Origin: Chitinophaga pinensis
Lineage (GTDB): Bacteria > Bacteroidota > Bacteroidia > NS11-12g > UBA955
Length of the DNA stretch: 64,000 nucleotides
Reading direction: 5' to 3'
NCBI GenBank assembly: GCA_945877575.1
Contig: CAMDUE010000011.1
Coordinates: 16,353 to 80,352, forward strand
Shown: positions 1 through 10,200 of the stretch, in pieces
Numbering within the stretch: the stretch's first letter is position 1
How the letters are laid out: every line of letters begins with the position of its first letter
Program-made: the position numbers and the translations under genes
The notes under the pieces: model-generated
The model's database searches: none
Told to the model about the DNA's origin: nothing
What the model saw: only the letters and a program-made list of their open reading frames with translations

Positions 1-310
1 TTTCTAACCCGGTAATTTCTTTGATTTCTTGGGTGATTTCCTCAGCATTTTCAGCGTCCCTCATGGCCGATGTTGCACAAATTCTAAAATCCTCCACGCT
101 GTAGATGGTCATCAAATCTTTGAAGACCTTCATCGTTTTGATGAAAAGATCTTTTTTTTCGGGGGATATTCGCCCGTTTTCGAAAACGTCAAATCCCAGT
201 TGTAAGGGGATTCGCAATAAATTCAGTTTGGAATAGTCAGTCGGAGATTTGATTTCGGCAATCAACAGTCGAGCTGCGTTTGAGCCAATGTCGATGCTAG
301 CGAGTTTCAT
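1..310 (-). CDS. ppx: Ppx/GppA family phosphatase (exopolyphosphatase), N-terminal part
   Basis: This gene is cut by the window edge; only its first 103 or so codons are present and it is absent from the ORF track. Reading the minus strand from the ATG at 310 gives MKLASIDIGSNAARLLIAE, the phosphate-binding motif of the ASKHA fold in the Ppx/GppA family, followed by a second conserved stretch with CATSAMRDA. Family members hydrolyse polyphosphate or pppGpp in the cytoplasm. It starts 11 nt after the stop of ppk1 on the same strand, so the polyphosphate-making and polyphosphate-degrading enzymes are probably co-transcribed. Whether it prefers polyphosphate or pppGpp cannot be told from this fragment. 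Confidence 0.9.
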   Translation of the reverse strand, partial: MKLASIDIGSNAARLLIAEIKSPTDYSKLNLLRIPLQLGFDVFENGRISPEKKDLFIKTMKVFKDLMTIYSVEDFRICATSAMRDAENAEEITQEIKEITGLE

Positions 311-321
311 GGGATTCAAAT

Positions 322-2376
322 TTAATACTCCTTATGAATCAAATAATTATAAATTTCAATTTGAGATCTACATTCTTCTTCAGATTCATCTGTTTTAACA
401 TAGCGGTTATTCAGATTAGGATCTAATATTCTAGCTTTCACATTTTCACGAAGTTGAATTTCATAGATATCGTGAAGTTCTTGCCTAAATGTTCTCGAGT
501 AAATAGGGCAGGCTACCTCTACTCGGTGATCTAGGTTTCTCACCATCCAATCAGCACTTGAAATATAGACTTTAGGGTCGCCGTCGTTATTGAATATAAA
601 TACCCTGCCGTGTTCAAGGTATTGGTCTACAATACTTATGGCCTTGATGGGGGTTTTGTATTTTTCTTGATGAATGTTTGCGGTAAATATTCCTCTTACA
701 ATCAAATCTACTTCTACTCCAGCTTTTGCTGCTTGTTGAATGTCATGGATGAGAATCGGGTCAACCAAACTATTTAATTTGACAATCATGCGCCTGTTTT
801 TTTTCTTCTGTTGGATCTCTTTTTTTATGGCAGCTTGAAAAAATGGTCGCATCTGATGGGGTGTGGTAATCAGTGTTTTGCACTCTTTCAGTATTTCGAG
901 ATTAGGATTGTTGTCAGACAGGCATTGAAATATTTTTTGAATATCTTGTACAATGTTGGTTTTGGTGGTCATCAATAGATGGTCGCCGTATAAACCAGCG
1001 GTTCCTTCGTGGAAGTTTCCGGTGGAAATAAATCCATAGTTGATGGTTTTATTGAATTCCCTCTTTCTGATAAGACATAGTTTTGCGTGAACTTTCATTT
1101 CGGGAACACCCACAAAAACTTGAATCCCTTCCTCTTCTAGAATGGTTTTCCACTGGAGATTGGCTTCTTCATCGAAGCGCGCTTTTAGTTCTAATATGAC
1201 AGTAACCTTTTTCCCATTCCTCACTGCATTCAACAAAGCATTGATCACTTTCGACTCTTTAGCTAATCGATAAACGGTCATGTGGATACTTTGCACCGCA
1301 GGATCAATAGCTGCTTCACGAAGCAGATCTATGACCGAATCAAAAGAATGGTAAGGAAAATGCAAGAGTACATCGCGATCTTCAATTACACTCATGATTC
1401 TACAGGGTTGCTTAAGCAACGGATGTACAAAAGGTTTTGGTCTAGGAACGATATCACTGAAAACTTCTTTTGGGAAGTTCATGAACGCTTTGAAATTATG
1501 TATTCTTCCTCCAGAAATCAAATTTGCATTTTTGCTTAGGTCGAGGCGTTTGGTCAGATAATCAAGTAGTTGAGGATCCATTCTTTTATCATACACAAAA
1601 CGAGTGGCCTTTCCAGTAGAGCGTTTTTTGAGATTTTTACGGAGTTCACTGATCAAGTCTGAATGGAATCCATTATCCATATCCATATCAGCATCTCGAG
1701 TCACCTTGATGATGTAACTCTTGAATCGATCAAAACCAAACGGCGCAAATAAGTTGTAAAGATTGCCTTTGATGATATCTTCAAGTAGAATAATGTGTGT
1801 TTCATCACCTGAAAAGGGCAGCCTTATGAATCTCGGAAGGTTATTTTCTGGAACTTCAATGAGAGCAAATCGTTGAAGCATGCTATTCAATGAACTACCC
1901 AACATGCAAGCCAAATATATGGAACGATCTCTCAACATGGGGGTTTTGGGCATACTCTCAATCATGAGTGGCACAATTTGAGTACGTACTTTATCTTCAA
2001 AGTAATTTTGCACCCATTCTTTTTGGTCGGGATTTAATTGCCTTTCATTTCGAAGATAAATCCGATACTGTCCGCCCATTGATTTAATGATTTGGGCAAA
2101 GGTTCGGTCAAATTGTCCTTGCAATTTTTGGGAAGTTTCTAAGATATTTTGCAGGATTTGTTCCGGGCGATCTTCAAGGTGAATTTTTGCCGAATTTTTA
2201 TTCAATGTGAGCATCTTGGTGAGTGTGCCCACTCTAACACGGTAAAACTCATCTAGATTATTGGAAAAGATTCCTAAGAATCGCAGTCGATCATATAAAT
2301 GAACATCTTCGTCTTGCGCTTCTTGTAAAACTCTATGATTGAATGCCAGCCAAGATATATCTCTTTTAATTTTCAT
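322..2376 (-). CDS. ppk1: polyphosphate kinase 1
   Basis: Makes polyphosphate by moving the terminal phosphate of ATP onto a growing chain, reversibly. The 684 residues match the usual PPK1 length. The N-terminal domain begins with ISWLAFNHRVLQEA and continues with NNLDEFYRVRVG. Two phospholipase-D-like halves follow: KVHAKLCLI holds the histidine that is normally phosphorylated (His430), and LEHGRVFIF holds the second active-site histidine (His589). STGNFHEGTAGLYGD is the conserved stretch after the first. The start at 2376 fits the family's N-terminus. The downstream neighbour is ppx. A TAnnTTTG element lies 47 nt upstream of the start. Confidence 0.96.
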   Translation of the reverse strand: MKIKRDISWLAFNHRVLQEAQDEDVHLYDRLRFLGIFSNNLDEFYRVRVGTLTKMLTLNKNSAKIHLEDRPEQILQNILETSQKLQGQFDRTFAQIIKSMGGQYRIYLRNERQLNPDQKEWVQNYFEDKVRTQIVPLMIESMPKTPMLRDRSIYLACMLGSSLNSMLQRFALIEVPENNLPRFIRLPFSGDETHIILLEDIIKGNLYNLFAPFGFDRFKSYIIKVTRDADMDMDNGFHSDLISELRKNLKKRSTGKATRFVYDKRMDPQLLDYLTKRLDLSKNANLISGGRIHNFKAFMNFPKEVFSDIVPRPKPFVHPLLKQPCRIMSVIEDRDVLLHFPYHSFDSVIDLLREAAIDPAVQSIHMTVYRLAKESKVINALLNAVRNGKKVTVILELKARFDEEANLQWKTILEEEGIQVFVGVPEMKVHAKLCLIRKREFNKTINYGFISTGNFHEGTAGLYGDHLLMTTKTNIVQDIQKIFQCLSDNNPNLEILKECKTLITTPHQMRPFFQAAIKKEIQQKKKNRRMIVKLNSLVDPILIHDIQQAAKAGVEVDLIVRGIFTANIHQEKYKTPIKAISIVDQYLEHGRVFIFNNDGDPKVYISSADWMVRNLDHRVEVACPIYSRTFRQELHDIYEIQLRENVKARILDPNLNNRYVKTDESEEECRSQIEIYNYLIHKEY

Positions 2377-2423
2377 TATTTATTGGTGTATAGTCTTTGG
2401 GTGAGACCTCAAATGGACCACCA

Positions 2424-2431
2424 CAAAGTTA
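2424..2431 (-). promoter_or_regulatory. putative -7 promoter element of ppk1-ppx
   Basis: Minus-strand TAACTTTG matches the Bacteroidota -7 consensus TAnnTTTG exactly, 47 nt before the ppk1 start. No clear -33 TTTG at the usual spacing. Confidence 0.45.
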
Positions 2432-2563
2432 TTTATATTTGTTCATGCAGGGGTTGTTTACCAATATTAACAAATAGTTTCCTAATTCCTAAATGAAAAT
2501 TCTCAAAGTTCAATTAAAAAAGTAAGATTGAAGAAAGTCCAACCTTGGGTGCGTAAGTTTAAT

Positions 2564-3334
2564 TTACTGATTTACCCTGAAAAACACTGATTCCAAACCT
2601 TCAACGTCTGCAGAGATTTCTTGTTCTAATTCAGCAAAATAGGCCGAAGTTGCCGCGCCAGCCATCACGTACATCCCTTTTTTCAAGGGGATGTTGTATT
2701 GGTGAGCTAAACGAGTTGCTGCAGCAAGGGCTTTCCATGGGTTGCCCAAAATATCATTTGAACTTCCTGTTTCAACGGCTTCGCCGTTGATGTTCAACTG
2801 AATTTTATTATTGTCTAACGGATTGTTAATATATTCACTGATAATTCCCACTACAAGGGCAGCCGATGAGCAATTGTCAGCAACAACGTCTGATAAGGAG
2901 AACTTGAAATTCTTGTATCTAGAATCAATGATTTCAATTGCCGCTGCAATACCTGAAACTTTGCCTTTTACTTGATGCTCGTCTAATACCTCATTAATAT
3001 CCTCATTCAGAATGAAGCAAATTTCGGGTTCCACACGTGGATGAATGAATTCTGAAAGAGACATGGTTCCACCGTTGGTATGTAACATGTCTGATGTCAG
3101 CATTCCAATGATCATATCACTAACACCCATTTGTTTCATCTTCGCTTCAGACGTAAATCCCATCTTCACACCAATTAATTGATGCCCTTGGTTAAGTTTG
3201 TGTTCAATGACCTGATGTTGGATTTGATAAGCTTCTTCTAAAGTAAATTCTTGATTCAGTGTTAATTGATCAGTTGAAGTGCGAGTCAAAGCTGCTTGGT
3301 GAAGGGTTAATGCGGCAGAGGAGATAAAGCTCAT
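2564..3334 (-). CDS. dmpH: 4-oxalocrotonate decarboxylase (DmpH-like, FAH superfamily)
   Basis: Decarboxylates 4-oxalocrotonate to 2-hydroxypenta-2,4-dienoate (or 2-oxopent-4-enoate), one step before the hydratase encoded divergently next door. The 256 residues have the decarboxylase/hydratase fold; VKMGFTSEAKMKQMGV and IHPRVEPEICF, with its metal-binding acidic residues, are more like the decarboxylase (DmpH/XylI) than the hydratase, which carries QPDFG at the matching place. It shares the fold with the plus-strand gene at 3399 and the two are separated by 64 nt, so they are divergent paralogues. The near-consensus GAACTTTG lies 7 nt before the start. Assignment between decarboxylase and hydratase rests on motif resemblance only. 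Confidence 0.8.
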   Translation of the reverse strand: MSFISSAALTLHQAALTRTSTDQLTLNQEFTLEEAYQIQHQVIEHKLNQGHQLIGVKMGFTSEAKMKQMGVSDMIIGMLTSDMLHTNGGTMSLSEFIHPRVEPEICFILNEDINEVLDEHQVKGKVSGIAAAIEIIDSRYKNFKFSLSDVVADNCSSAALVVGIISEYINNPLDNNKIQLNINGEAVETGSSNDILGNPWKALAAATRLAHQYNIPLKKGMYVMAGAATSAYFAELEQEISADVEGLESVFFRVNQ

Positions 3335-3374
3335 TGAACTGCAAAGTTCGTTTTTTTTGTTTAAACATGCATAC

Positions 3375-3382
3375 TAACTTTG
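3375..3382 (+). promoter_or_regulatory. putative -7 promoter element of the dmpE-F-G operon
   Basis: TAACTTTG, an exact TAnnTTTG match, ends 16 nt before the hydratase start. Confidence 0.55.
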
Positions 3383-3398
3383 GTTCGAAATTTTAATA

Positions 3399-4187
3399 AT
3401 GGCATTAGCGAAGTTTATTGAGGAGGCGGCACTGGCCTTAAGAGAAGCAGAAAACCATAGAAAACCTTGCTCTCCGGTGAGGCAACTAATTGGTGAACAA
3501 GATATTGAATCGGCTTACAAGGTGCAAGAAATTAACGTAGATTGGGCTTTGAAAAATGGTAAAGGCTTATGTGGTTCTAAAATTGGGCTCACTTCCGCAG
3601 CGGTACAAAAGCAGTTGGGTGTAGATCAACCCGATTTTGGAGTGCTTTATAGCCATACCCAAATTGAAAACAATGCGAAAATTAGTTCAGATGAACTCAT
3701 GCAGCCAAAAGCCGAAGCTGAAATTGCTTTCGTTTTGAAAAGCGGTTTTGATCAACCCGTATCCAATATTCAACAAGTCATTGATGCCACTGATTACATC
3801 TGTGCATCCATAGAAGTGGTGGGTTCCCGAGTGGCCAATTGGGACATCCGCATCACAGATACCATTGCAGATAATGCATCTGCGAGTCATTTTGTTCTTG
3901 GCGACCTTCGTGTAAGTGCTGCCAATTTTGATTTTGTAAATTGCGAAATGAAATTATTGAAGAATGGTGAGATTGCTTCTCAGGGTAATGGCGCTGCCTG
4001 CATGGGTAATCCGCTGAATGCCGTAATGTGGTTGGCCAATACCCGATTATCTTTGGGCAACCCTTTAAAAGCCGGAGAAATTATACTATCAGGTGCATTA
4101 GGGCCTATGGTGGCTTCGTCTTCGGGGGATATTTTTACCGCCGAGATCAGCGGACTAGGATCTGTTACTTTTTCAATAATAGACTAA
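3399..4187 (+). CDS. dmpE: 2-oxopent-4-enoate hydratase (DmpE/MhpD-like)
   Basis: Adds water to 2-hydroxypenta-2,4-dienoate giving 4-hydroxy-2-oxovalerate, the aldolase substrate made three genes on. The 262 residues carry [22 protein letters not shown] and the metal-binding stretch [10 protein letters not shown], both typical of the hydratase branch of this family. The start ATG at 3399 follows a TAnnTTTG promoter element. The stop codon shares a base with the next start (TAATG), indicating translational coupling with the acetaldehyde dehydrogenase gene. It is the first gene of a three-gene operon matching the lower meta-cleavage pathway. Confidence 0.88.
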   Translation: MALAKFIEEAALALREAENHRKPCSPVRQLIGEQDIESAYKVQEINVDWALKNGKGLCGSKIGLTSAAVQKQLGVDQPDFGVLYSHTQIENNAKISSDELMQPKAEAEIAFVLKSGFDQPVSNIQQVIDATDYICASIEVVGSRVANWDIRITDTIADNASASHFVLGDLRVSAANFDFVNCEMKLLKNGEIASQGNGAACMGNPLNAVMWLANTRLSLGNPLKAGEIILSGALGPMVASSSGDIFTAEISGLGSVTFSIID

Positions 4188-5122
4188 TGAAGAAATTTAA
4201 AGTGGCCATAATCGGTCCCGGTAATATTGGAACCGACTTGATGATTAAAGTGATGCGGTATTCCGACATCCTCGAAATGGGGGCCATGGTAGGTATTGAT
4301 CCCGCTTCCGATGGACTTGCCCGTGCACAGCGAATGGGTGTTCCAACAACCCATGAGGGTATACAAGGACTCATCAATATGCCTCAATGGAGTGAGATAG
4401 ATTTTGTGTTTGACGCAACTTCGGCCAAGGCGCACATATCTAATGCGGCCATAATCAGGCAGTTTCCAGGCAAAAAAATGATTGATTTAACGCCGGCTGC
4501 TATAGGTCCGTTTGTGATTCCACCCGTGAATTTTGCAGATCTCGATTTAGAATCGGTAGATAATGTCAATATGGTTACCTGTGGCGGACAAGCGACCATT
4601 CCCATCGTTGCTGCAATTTCAAGAGTTGCAAAAGTGCATTACGGCGAGATTGTGGCTTCCATTGCTTCAAAATCGGCTGGACCAGGCACTAGAGCAAACA
4701 TCGATGAGTTCACCGAAACTACATCCCACGGAATAGAAAAAGTAGGCGCCGCAGAGCGCGGAAAGGCCATCATAGTATTGAATCCGGCCGAACCTCCCTT
4801 GGTGATGCGCGATACGGTATTTACATTAAGCGATCCTGCTGACAGAGAGCAAATACGTGCAAGTGTTCATCAAATGGTGGCGGAAGTTCAAAAATATGTG
4901 CCCGGTTACCAATTGCATCAAGAGGTTCAATTTGAAGATATTTTGGAGCAGAATCCCGTTTTTATTGAAGGACTGGGACACCGTTGGGGACTAAAAACCA
5001 CGGTTTTATTGAGGGTAGTTGGGGCAGGACATTACCTTCCCGAATACGCCGGAAACCTAGATATCATGACCAGTGCTGCTAAAGCAACGGCCGAACGTTG
5101 GGCTCAATACTTAATGAAATGA
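4187..5122 (+). CDS. dmpF: acetaldehyde dehydrogenase, acylating (DmpF/MhpF-like)
   Basis: Oxidises acetaldehyde to acetyl-CoA with NAD and CoA, receiving acetaldehyde from the aldolase of the next gene, with which family members form a channelling complex. The track's start at 4028 is too far upstream; the ATG at 4187 gives [19 protein letters not shown], a Rossmann NAD-binding motif, and 311 residues, the usual length. [10 protein letters not shown] contains Cys132, the expected catalytic cysteine. The start shares one base with the hydratase stop and the stop overlaps the aldolase start by four bases (ATGA), so the three genes are tightly coupled. Confidence 0.95.
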   Translation: MKKFKVAIIGPGNIGTDLMIKVMRYSDILEMGAMVGIDPASDGLARAQRMGVPTTHEGIQGLINMPQWSEIDFVFDATSAKAHISNAAIIRQFPGKKMIDLTPAAIGPFVIPPVNFADLDLESVDNVNMVTCGGQATIPIVAAISRVAKVHYGEIVASIASKSAGPGTRANIDEFTETTSHGIEKVGAAERGKAIIVLNPAEPPLVMRDTVFTLSDPADREQIRASVHQMVAEVQKYVPGYQLHQEVQFEDILEQNPVFIEGLGHRWGLKTTVLLRVVGAGHYLPEYAGNLDIMTSAAKATAERWAQYLMK

Positions 5123-6129
5123 CAAACAAATTTTACATTCAAGACGTCACTTTGCGTGACGGACAGCATGCCATCAGGCATCAATACAGCATTGATCAAG
5201 TCGTTCAAATTGCCAAAGCCCTAGATGATGCGGGCGTTGACGCCATTGAAGTGGCTCATGGTGATGGACTTTCAGGCGGAAGTTTCAACTACGGATTTGG
5301 GGCGCATACAGATTGGGAATGGATTGGAGCCGTTGCAAAAGTTCTAAAAAACGCCAAACTAACTACATTGCTATTGCCCGGAATTGGCACCATTGATGAC
5401 TTAAAAAAGGCCCGAGATTTGGGTGTGCAGTCTGTACGTGTAGCCACCCACTGCACCGAAGCGGATATTTCGGCCCAGCATATTGCCGCTGCTCGTTCCC
5501 TTGGGATGGATGTAGCAGGATTCTTGATGATGGCGCACATGAATACCCCAGAGAAACTCGCCGAACAAGCCAAAATGATGGAAAGTTACGGAGCACATTG
5601 TGTATACGTTACTGACAGTGCCGGCGCATTAACCATGGACGGTGTTCGCGACCGCATTCAAGCTTTTAAATCAGTCCTTAGCAGCGATACAAAACTCGGC
5701 ATACACTGCCACCACAATTTATCGTTGGGAGTTGCAAACACGGTTATTGCGCTGCAAGAAGGAGCTACCCGTTTGGATGCATCGTTGGCAGGTATGGGAG
5801 CAGGAGCGGGTAACGCACCTTTGGAAGTTCTCATTGCGGTTATGAATCGTTTGGATGCCCAACACGGCTGTGATTTGTTTGCCTTAATGGATGCTGCAGA
5901 CGATTTAATACGCCCACTGCAAACCCGTCCGGTTCGCGTAGATCGTGAAACCTTGAGCCTGGGCTACGTCGGTGTATATTCTAGTTTCTTACTTCACGCC
6001 GAACGCGCCAGTCAAATTTACGGCGTAGACACTCGCGACATTCTCGAAGAGCTTGGCAAACTCAAAATGGTAGGAGGCCAGGAAGACATGATTATTGATG
6101 TAGCGTTGAAATTGAAGAATAGTCTTTAG
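5119..6129 (+). CDS. dmpG: 4-hydroxy-2-oxovalerate aldolase (DmpG/MhpE-like)
   Basis: Cleaves 4-hydroxy-2-oxovalerate to pyruvate and acetaldehyde. A DRE-TIM metallolyase: VTLRDGQHA near residue 10 is the N-terminal signature, and IHCHHN supplies His196 and His198, the expected metal ligands. The track's start (TTG at 5098) lies inside the preceding gene; the ATG at 5119 overlaps the dehydrogenase stop as ATGA and gives 336 residues, close to the family norm. Its final codons and stop (AGTCTTTAG) are already part of a 7-bp repeat array, so its extreme C-terminus may have been reshaped by the array. Confidence 0.95.
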   Translation: MTNKFYIQDVTLRDGQHAIRHQYSIDQVVQIAKALDDAGVDAIEVAHGDGLSGGSFNYGFGAHTDWEWIGAVAKVLKNAKLTTLLLPGIGTIDDLKKARDLGVQSVRVATHCTEADISAQHIAAARSLGMDVAGFLMMAHMNTPEKLAEQAKMMESYGAHCVYVTDSAGALTMDGVRDRIQAFKSVLSSDTKLGIHCHHNLSLGVANTVIALQEGATRLDASLAGMGAGAGNAPLEVLIAVMNRLDAQHGCDLFALMDAADDLIRPLQTRPVRVDRETLSLGYVGVYSSFLLHAERASQIYGVDTRDILEELGKLKMVGGQEDMIIDVALKLKNSL

Positions 6130-6443
6130 TCTTTAGTCCAAAGTCCAAAGTCCAGAGTCCAGAGTCTGTGGGCTAGGGGCGAGAGACTAGAGACTAGAGA
6201 CGAGAGACTAGAGACGAGAGACTAGGGGCGAGAGACGAGAGACTAGAGACGAGAGACTAGGGGGCGAGAGACTAGGGGCTTAGGGTTGGTCCTGGATTCC
6301 GGCACCCGGTACCCGACACCCGGTACCCGATACCCGATACCGACACCCGATACCCGATACCCGATACCCGATACCCGATACCCGATACCCGATACCCGAT
6401 ACCCGGTACCCGGTACCCAATACCCGATACCCGATACCCGATT
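6121..6443. repeat. heptamer repeat array 1 (about 320 bp, intergenic)
   Basis: This fills most of the 412-bp gap between the aldolase gene and the OmpA-like gene. It has three blocks, all with a 7-bp period: AGTCTTT/AGTCCAA/AGTCCAG units, then GAGACTA/GAGACGA units, then a long run of CGATACC/CGGTACC units. One or two units have slipped by a base. The ORF 6243..6461 is only this repeat read in frame (repeating GYRVSGI-type peptides). No gene or classical terminator is visible within it. Confidence 0.95.
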
Positions 6444-6519
6444 GTCTACTAAATATAACAATTAGTCAGAAGTGTGTTATTAGTCGATGATGGGGGAACT
6501 TTTTGATGAGTGTGTACGT

Positions 6520-6527
6520 TATATTTG
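6520..6527 (+). promoter_or_regulatory. putative -7 promoter element of the OmpA-like gene
   Basis: TATATTTG, exact TAnnTTTG match, ends 14 nt before the ATG at 6542. A TTTG lies upstream but only 14 nt away, shorter than the usual 19-23. Confidence 0.5.
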
Positions 6528-6541
6528 CAAAACCTATAATT

Positions 6542-7183
6542 ATGAATTTGAATTCATTTAAAACTGTATCTATTGCTCTTATTGGCGCGGTTGCCATGAG
6601 CAGTTGCATCAATTCGAAGGAGGCTTATGAGAAGTCAAAGTTGTCTGGATTTGTGGCTGAACAAACTCAAGACATTTTGAAGAAGAATCCTCCGCAAGTA
6701 GATTTGTCTGGTGTTGAAGCCAAAATATCTACCGTTGATATGAAGGTGAAAGCTATGGATGAAAACAATGCTAAAGCACAGGCTGTTGTTGCAAAGTTGG
6801 AAGACAAATTGAAAACCATTGAAACCTTGGAGAAAGAGTCTAAAGCTGAATTTGAACGCTCAAATACTGCTGTAATCTTTTTTGATGTGAATTCATCAGT
6901 TCTTTCTACCAGCGCTATGCAAGAAATGTTCCGTTGGAAGTCAGCTTTAGATATAGCATCTTCTGCATACAGCTTTGAGATCAATGTATTTACATCGGCT
7001 GATAAAACGGGTTCTGATGCTACCAATGATCGATTGAGAGCACGCCGAGCTGAGTCAGTTCGTAAGTTTTTGACTGAGGTTTTGGGTGTTAAAGCTAAAA
7101 TCAATATTACTACCGTTCAACCTGCACACTCTCAGAGTAATACTCTTGATCGCAGAGCGGTTATTAGTATTGATTGTAAGTAA
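6542..7183 (+). CDS. OmpA-family lipoprotein
   Basis: Predicted outer-membrane lipoprotein that could anchor the outer membrane to peptidoglycan. The ATG at 6542 (not the track's 6503) follows the promoter element and gives a lipoprotein signal peptide ending AVAMSSC with Cys22 as the lipidated residue. Residues of about 45-110 are charged and heptad-like, probably a coiled coil. The C-terminal 100 residues (FFDVNSSVLS through the RRAESVRKFL helix to DRRAVISI) are an OmpA-C-like domain with the usual R..R..V helix. The gene ends at a strong terminator, so it is monocistronic. Confidence 0.8.
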   Translation: MNLNSFKTVSIALIGAVAMSSCINSKEAYEKSKLSGFVAEQTQDILKKNPPQVDLSGVEAKISTVDMKVKAMDENNAKAQAVVAKLEDKLKTIETLEKESKAEFERSNTAVIFFDVNSSVLSTSAMQEMFRWKSALDIASSAYSFEINVFTSADKTGSDATNDRLRARRAESVRKFLTEVLGVKAKINITTVQPAHSQSNTLDRRAVISIDCK

Positions 7184-7208
7184 TTAAAATAATAAACGTT
7201 TAATATTT

Positions 7209-7240
7209 GAGGCCGCCTTTAAAGGGCGGCCTCTTTTTTT
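7209..7240 (+). terminator. rho-independent terminator after the OmpA-like gene
   Basis: GAGGCCGCC / GGCGGCCTC stem of 9 bp with a short loop followed by seven T residues, 25 nt after the stop codon. Confidence 0.93.
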
Positions 7241-7248
7241 TACTTTTG
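7241..7248 (+). promoter_or_regulatory. putative -7 promoter element of the GH92 gene
   Basis: TACTTTTG, exact TAnnTTTG match, begins directly after the terminator T-tract and ends 4 nt before the ATG at 7253. Transcription would start at or very near the initiation codon. Confidence 0.55.
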
Positions 7249-7252
7249 AGGA

Positions 7253-10200
7253 ATGAAGTCGTTTTTCCTCGTGCTGGCGTCTGTTCTTTGTCTGAATGCC
7301 ACCGCCCAAATTGAATTCGTGAATCCTATGGTTGGAACTGGTGGACACGGACATACATTTCCTGGGCCGGTTGCACCTTTTGGAATGGTGCAGCTCAGTC
7401 CAGACACCCGCAATGATAATTCTTGGGATGCCTGCGGTGGATATTATTATCACGATTCCTTCATTTTGGGATTTTCACACACTCACCTCAGTGGTACTGG
7501 TGTGTCTGATTTGGGCGATGTGCTTTTTCAGCCGTTAAATGCCCCCGAATTTGATCCCAAGAAATACAGACAATCATTCAATCACAAAAATGAAGCTGCA
7601 GCAGTCGGCTGGTACAAAGTACTTCTCAATGAAACTCAGACTACGGTTGAGTTGACGGCATCGGAATATGCAGGGTTTCAGAAGTACAGTTATCCCCAGG
7701 GAAAAGACCGCTGGGTATTGATAGATTTAGAGCACCGTGATGCGTTATTGTCGTTTTCGTTGAATGTTGATGAGGGGAAGTTAAAAGTGCGCGGGCACAG
7801 GCAGAGTAAGGCTTGGGCAGAAAATCAATGGGTATTTTTTGAGACGGAGTTTTCAGAAAAAATCATAGATGTTAAATGGAATGACGCAAAAACTAAAGTG
7901 TTGCTTCATTTCGGGGAGTCAAATTCACAGCCTTTAATGATTAAAACGGTGCTATCGTTCACGGATTTTGACGGGGTTCAAGCCAATTCAAGTCAGGTGG
8001 ATGAATGGTTGAATTTTGGTAAAGCTGAAGAAACATTTGACCGGATTTCTCGCCCGGAAGAGTGGTTTGGAAGATGTATTTTTCGAACTCGTGAATTGTG
8101 GGAGAATGAGATGAGTCATTTGGAGGTAGACCATGCCGCATTTAAAAGTGAAAAACAACACGATTCAGTATTAAATGTATTTTATACCGCTTGGTATCAT
8201 TGTTTAATACACCCGTCGTTGGCTTCGGATGCCAATTTTAAGTACCGAGGGCGAGATCAAAAAATTCACACAGCAGATCATTCTGTATATCACGTCTTTT
8301 CACTTTGGGATACCTACAGAGCGTTGCATCCGTTGTTGACCTTGACGCACAGAACACGCACCCGTGAATTTGTCAAAAGTATGCTCCTGCAATTCAAGGA
8401 TGGCGGTCGTTTACCGGTTTGGGAATTGGGTAGTTCGGAGACCAATTGCATGATTGGTTTTCACAGTGTTCCGGTGATTTTGGAGGCCCTGCAAAAAGGT
8501 ATTTTAGTCGACTTTGATACTTCGATGCTCATTCAAGCTGTTAGAAACAGCTCTGATTTAAAGGAACCTGCTTACCAATATCAAATTCCTATTGCCCGAG
8601 AATTACTCACATTATATTACGCTGATTTGGGATATATAGATGTTTTGAAGGAGGCAGAATCGGTTTCAAAAACGCTTGAATATGCCTACGATGATTGGTG
8701 CGTTTCAAAGATTCTTCAATTGTTAAGACCCGACTCTATTGCCTTGATAGATGAATATCGTTCGCGCAGTGAGCGTTTCTTGGGACTGTTTGACCCTGAA
8801 ACCAACACTATGCGTCCACGTCGAAACGGGCAGTTTTTAACTCCCTATAAACCCGGCGAAGTCAACAATCATTATACCGAAGCCAATGCTTGGCAATATT
8901 CTTTTTACGTGCCTCACAAAGTAGATCAGTTGATTTCGTTGATGGGAGGGAATTCGGCTTTTCACGCTCAATTAGACAGCCTTTTTTACGGTTCCGAGGG
9001 ACTTTCGGGTAGGGAACAGGCTGATATTTCCGGATTGATTGGGCAATATGCCCACGGCAACGAGCCAAGTCATCACATGGCTTATTTATATAACAACGCA
9101 GGAAGTCCCCAGAAAACACAAGAACTGGTCAGACGTATCATGAAGGATTTCTATTCTAATACCCCTAATGGTTTGATTGGAAATGAAGATTGCGGGCAAA
9201 TGAGTGCTTGGTATGTAATGTCTGCGTTGGGAATATATGCAGTGGCGCCGGGTAGCAATGAATATTCATTGGGTTATCCGTTGTTCCCGAAAATCACTTT
9301 GAAAAACGAAATAGGTGAAATACTGGTGTTTGAGCGTCCGTTGGATATGAAAGAATATGGACCCTTGGGGCTAAGTGGATCGGATTTCATTGCTAAATAT
9401 AAAAGTAAGTTTGGTGAGCCGGTAACGGTTAATGTGGATGCTGATAGGGTATATTATCAAGTTCCATACGATTGGATTTTGATGGGTGATGGACTGAAAT
9501 TCAGTCAATCTAAAACTGATTATTTGGCGGGTGTTAACTTACAAGCCGTGAGTCATGTTTATTCCCGTGCTGATATACAAGCTCCTCAACAGGTAGAGAA
9601 AGGATCAATATATCCTGTTAAGGTTTCCAATTTTACCAATAGTGATGTTGCGGGGCCGTTGCATGTTTATGTTCGGTATATTGATTCGCCATTTGTATTT
9701 AAACATGGGTTTCCGGGAAGGGTAGTGCACAGATATTATCTTGTTAAAGATCAGAAACAATTTACTTTTAATTTGGCGGGATCGGCTTTAATATGGGCAT
9801 GTATTGGAGACCCAAATAATTCTAAGACTGAATTCACGGCTTCCTACATTACCGAGAAGCCCAATAATTACAAGGTGGTTTCAATTGCTGGAAAGTATAA
9901 TCCTCAATATTCCGCCGGTGGTCCTGAGGGATTGGTTGACGGTGTTTTGGGCACGGAGCAATGGCGCAGTGGTGGCTGGCAAGGATATCAGTCGCAAGAT
10001 TTTCAGGCGGTTATTGATTTGAATGAAGAAATATCCGTAAAGTATATCATGCCCCGTTTTTTATCTGATGAGCGTGCTTGGATCTTTTTACCCAAAGAAG
10101 TTCGACTAGAATATTCTTTAGATGGTGTAAATTTTTTACCGTTCAATGATTTTAAATTTGATGTTTCTTTACGTAGATCGGAATCACAGGTTGTACCTAT

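Noticed and set aside
6121-6443. CRISPR array
   Set aside because: Units are 7 bp and contiguous with no spacers, and no cas gene is in the window.
6243-6461. ORF of 72 residues with repeated GYRVSGI-type peptide
   Set aside because: It is the 7-bp repeat array read in frame; a 7-bp period gives a 7-residue peptide repeat without any coding selection.
6667-7104. 145-residue antisense ORF in the OmpA-like gene
   Set aside because: Lies wholly opposite a well-supported lipoprotein gene and has no recognisable domain or promoter.
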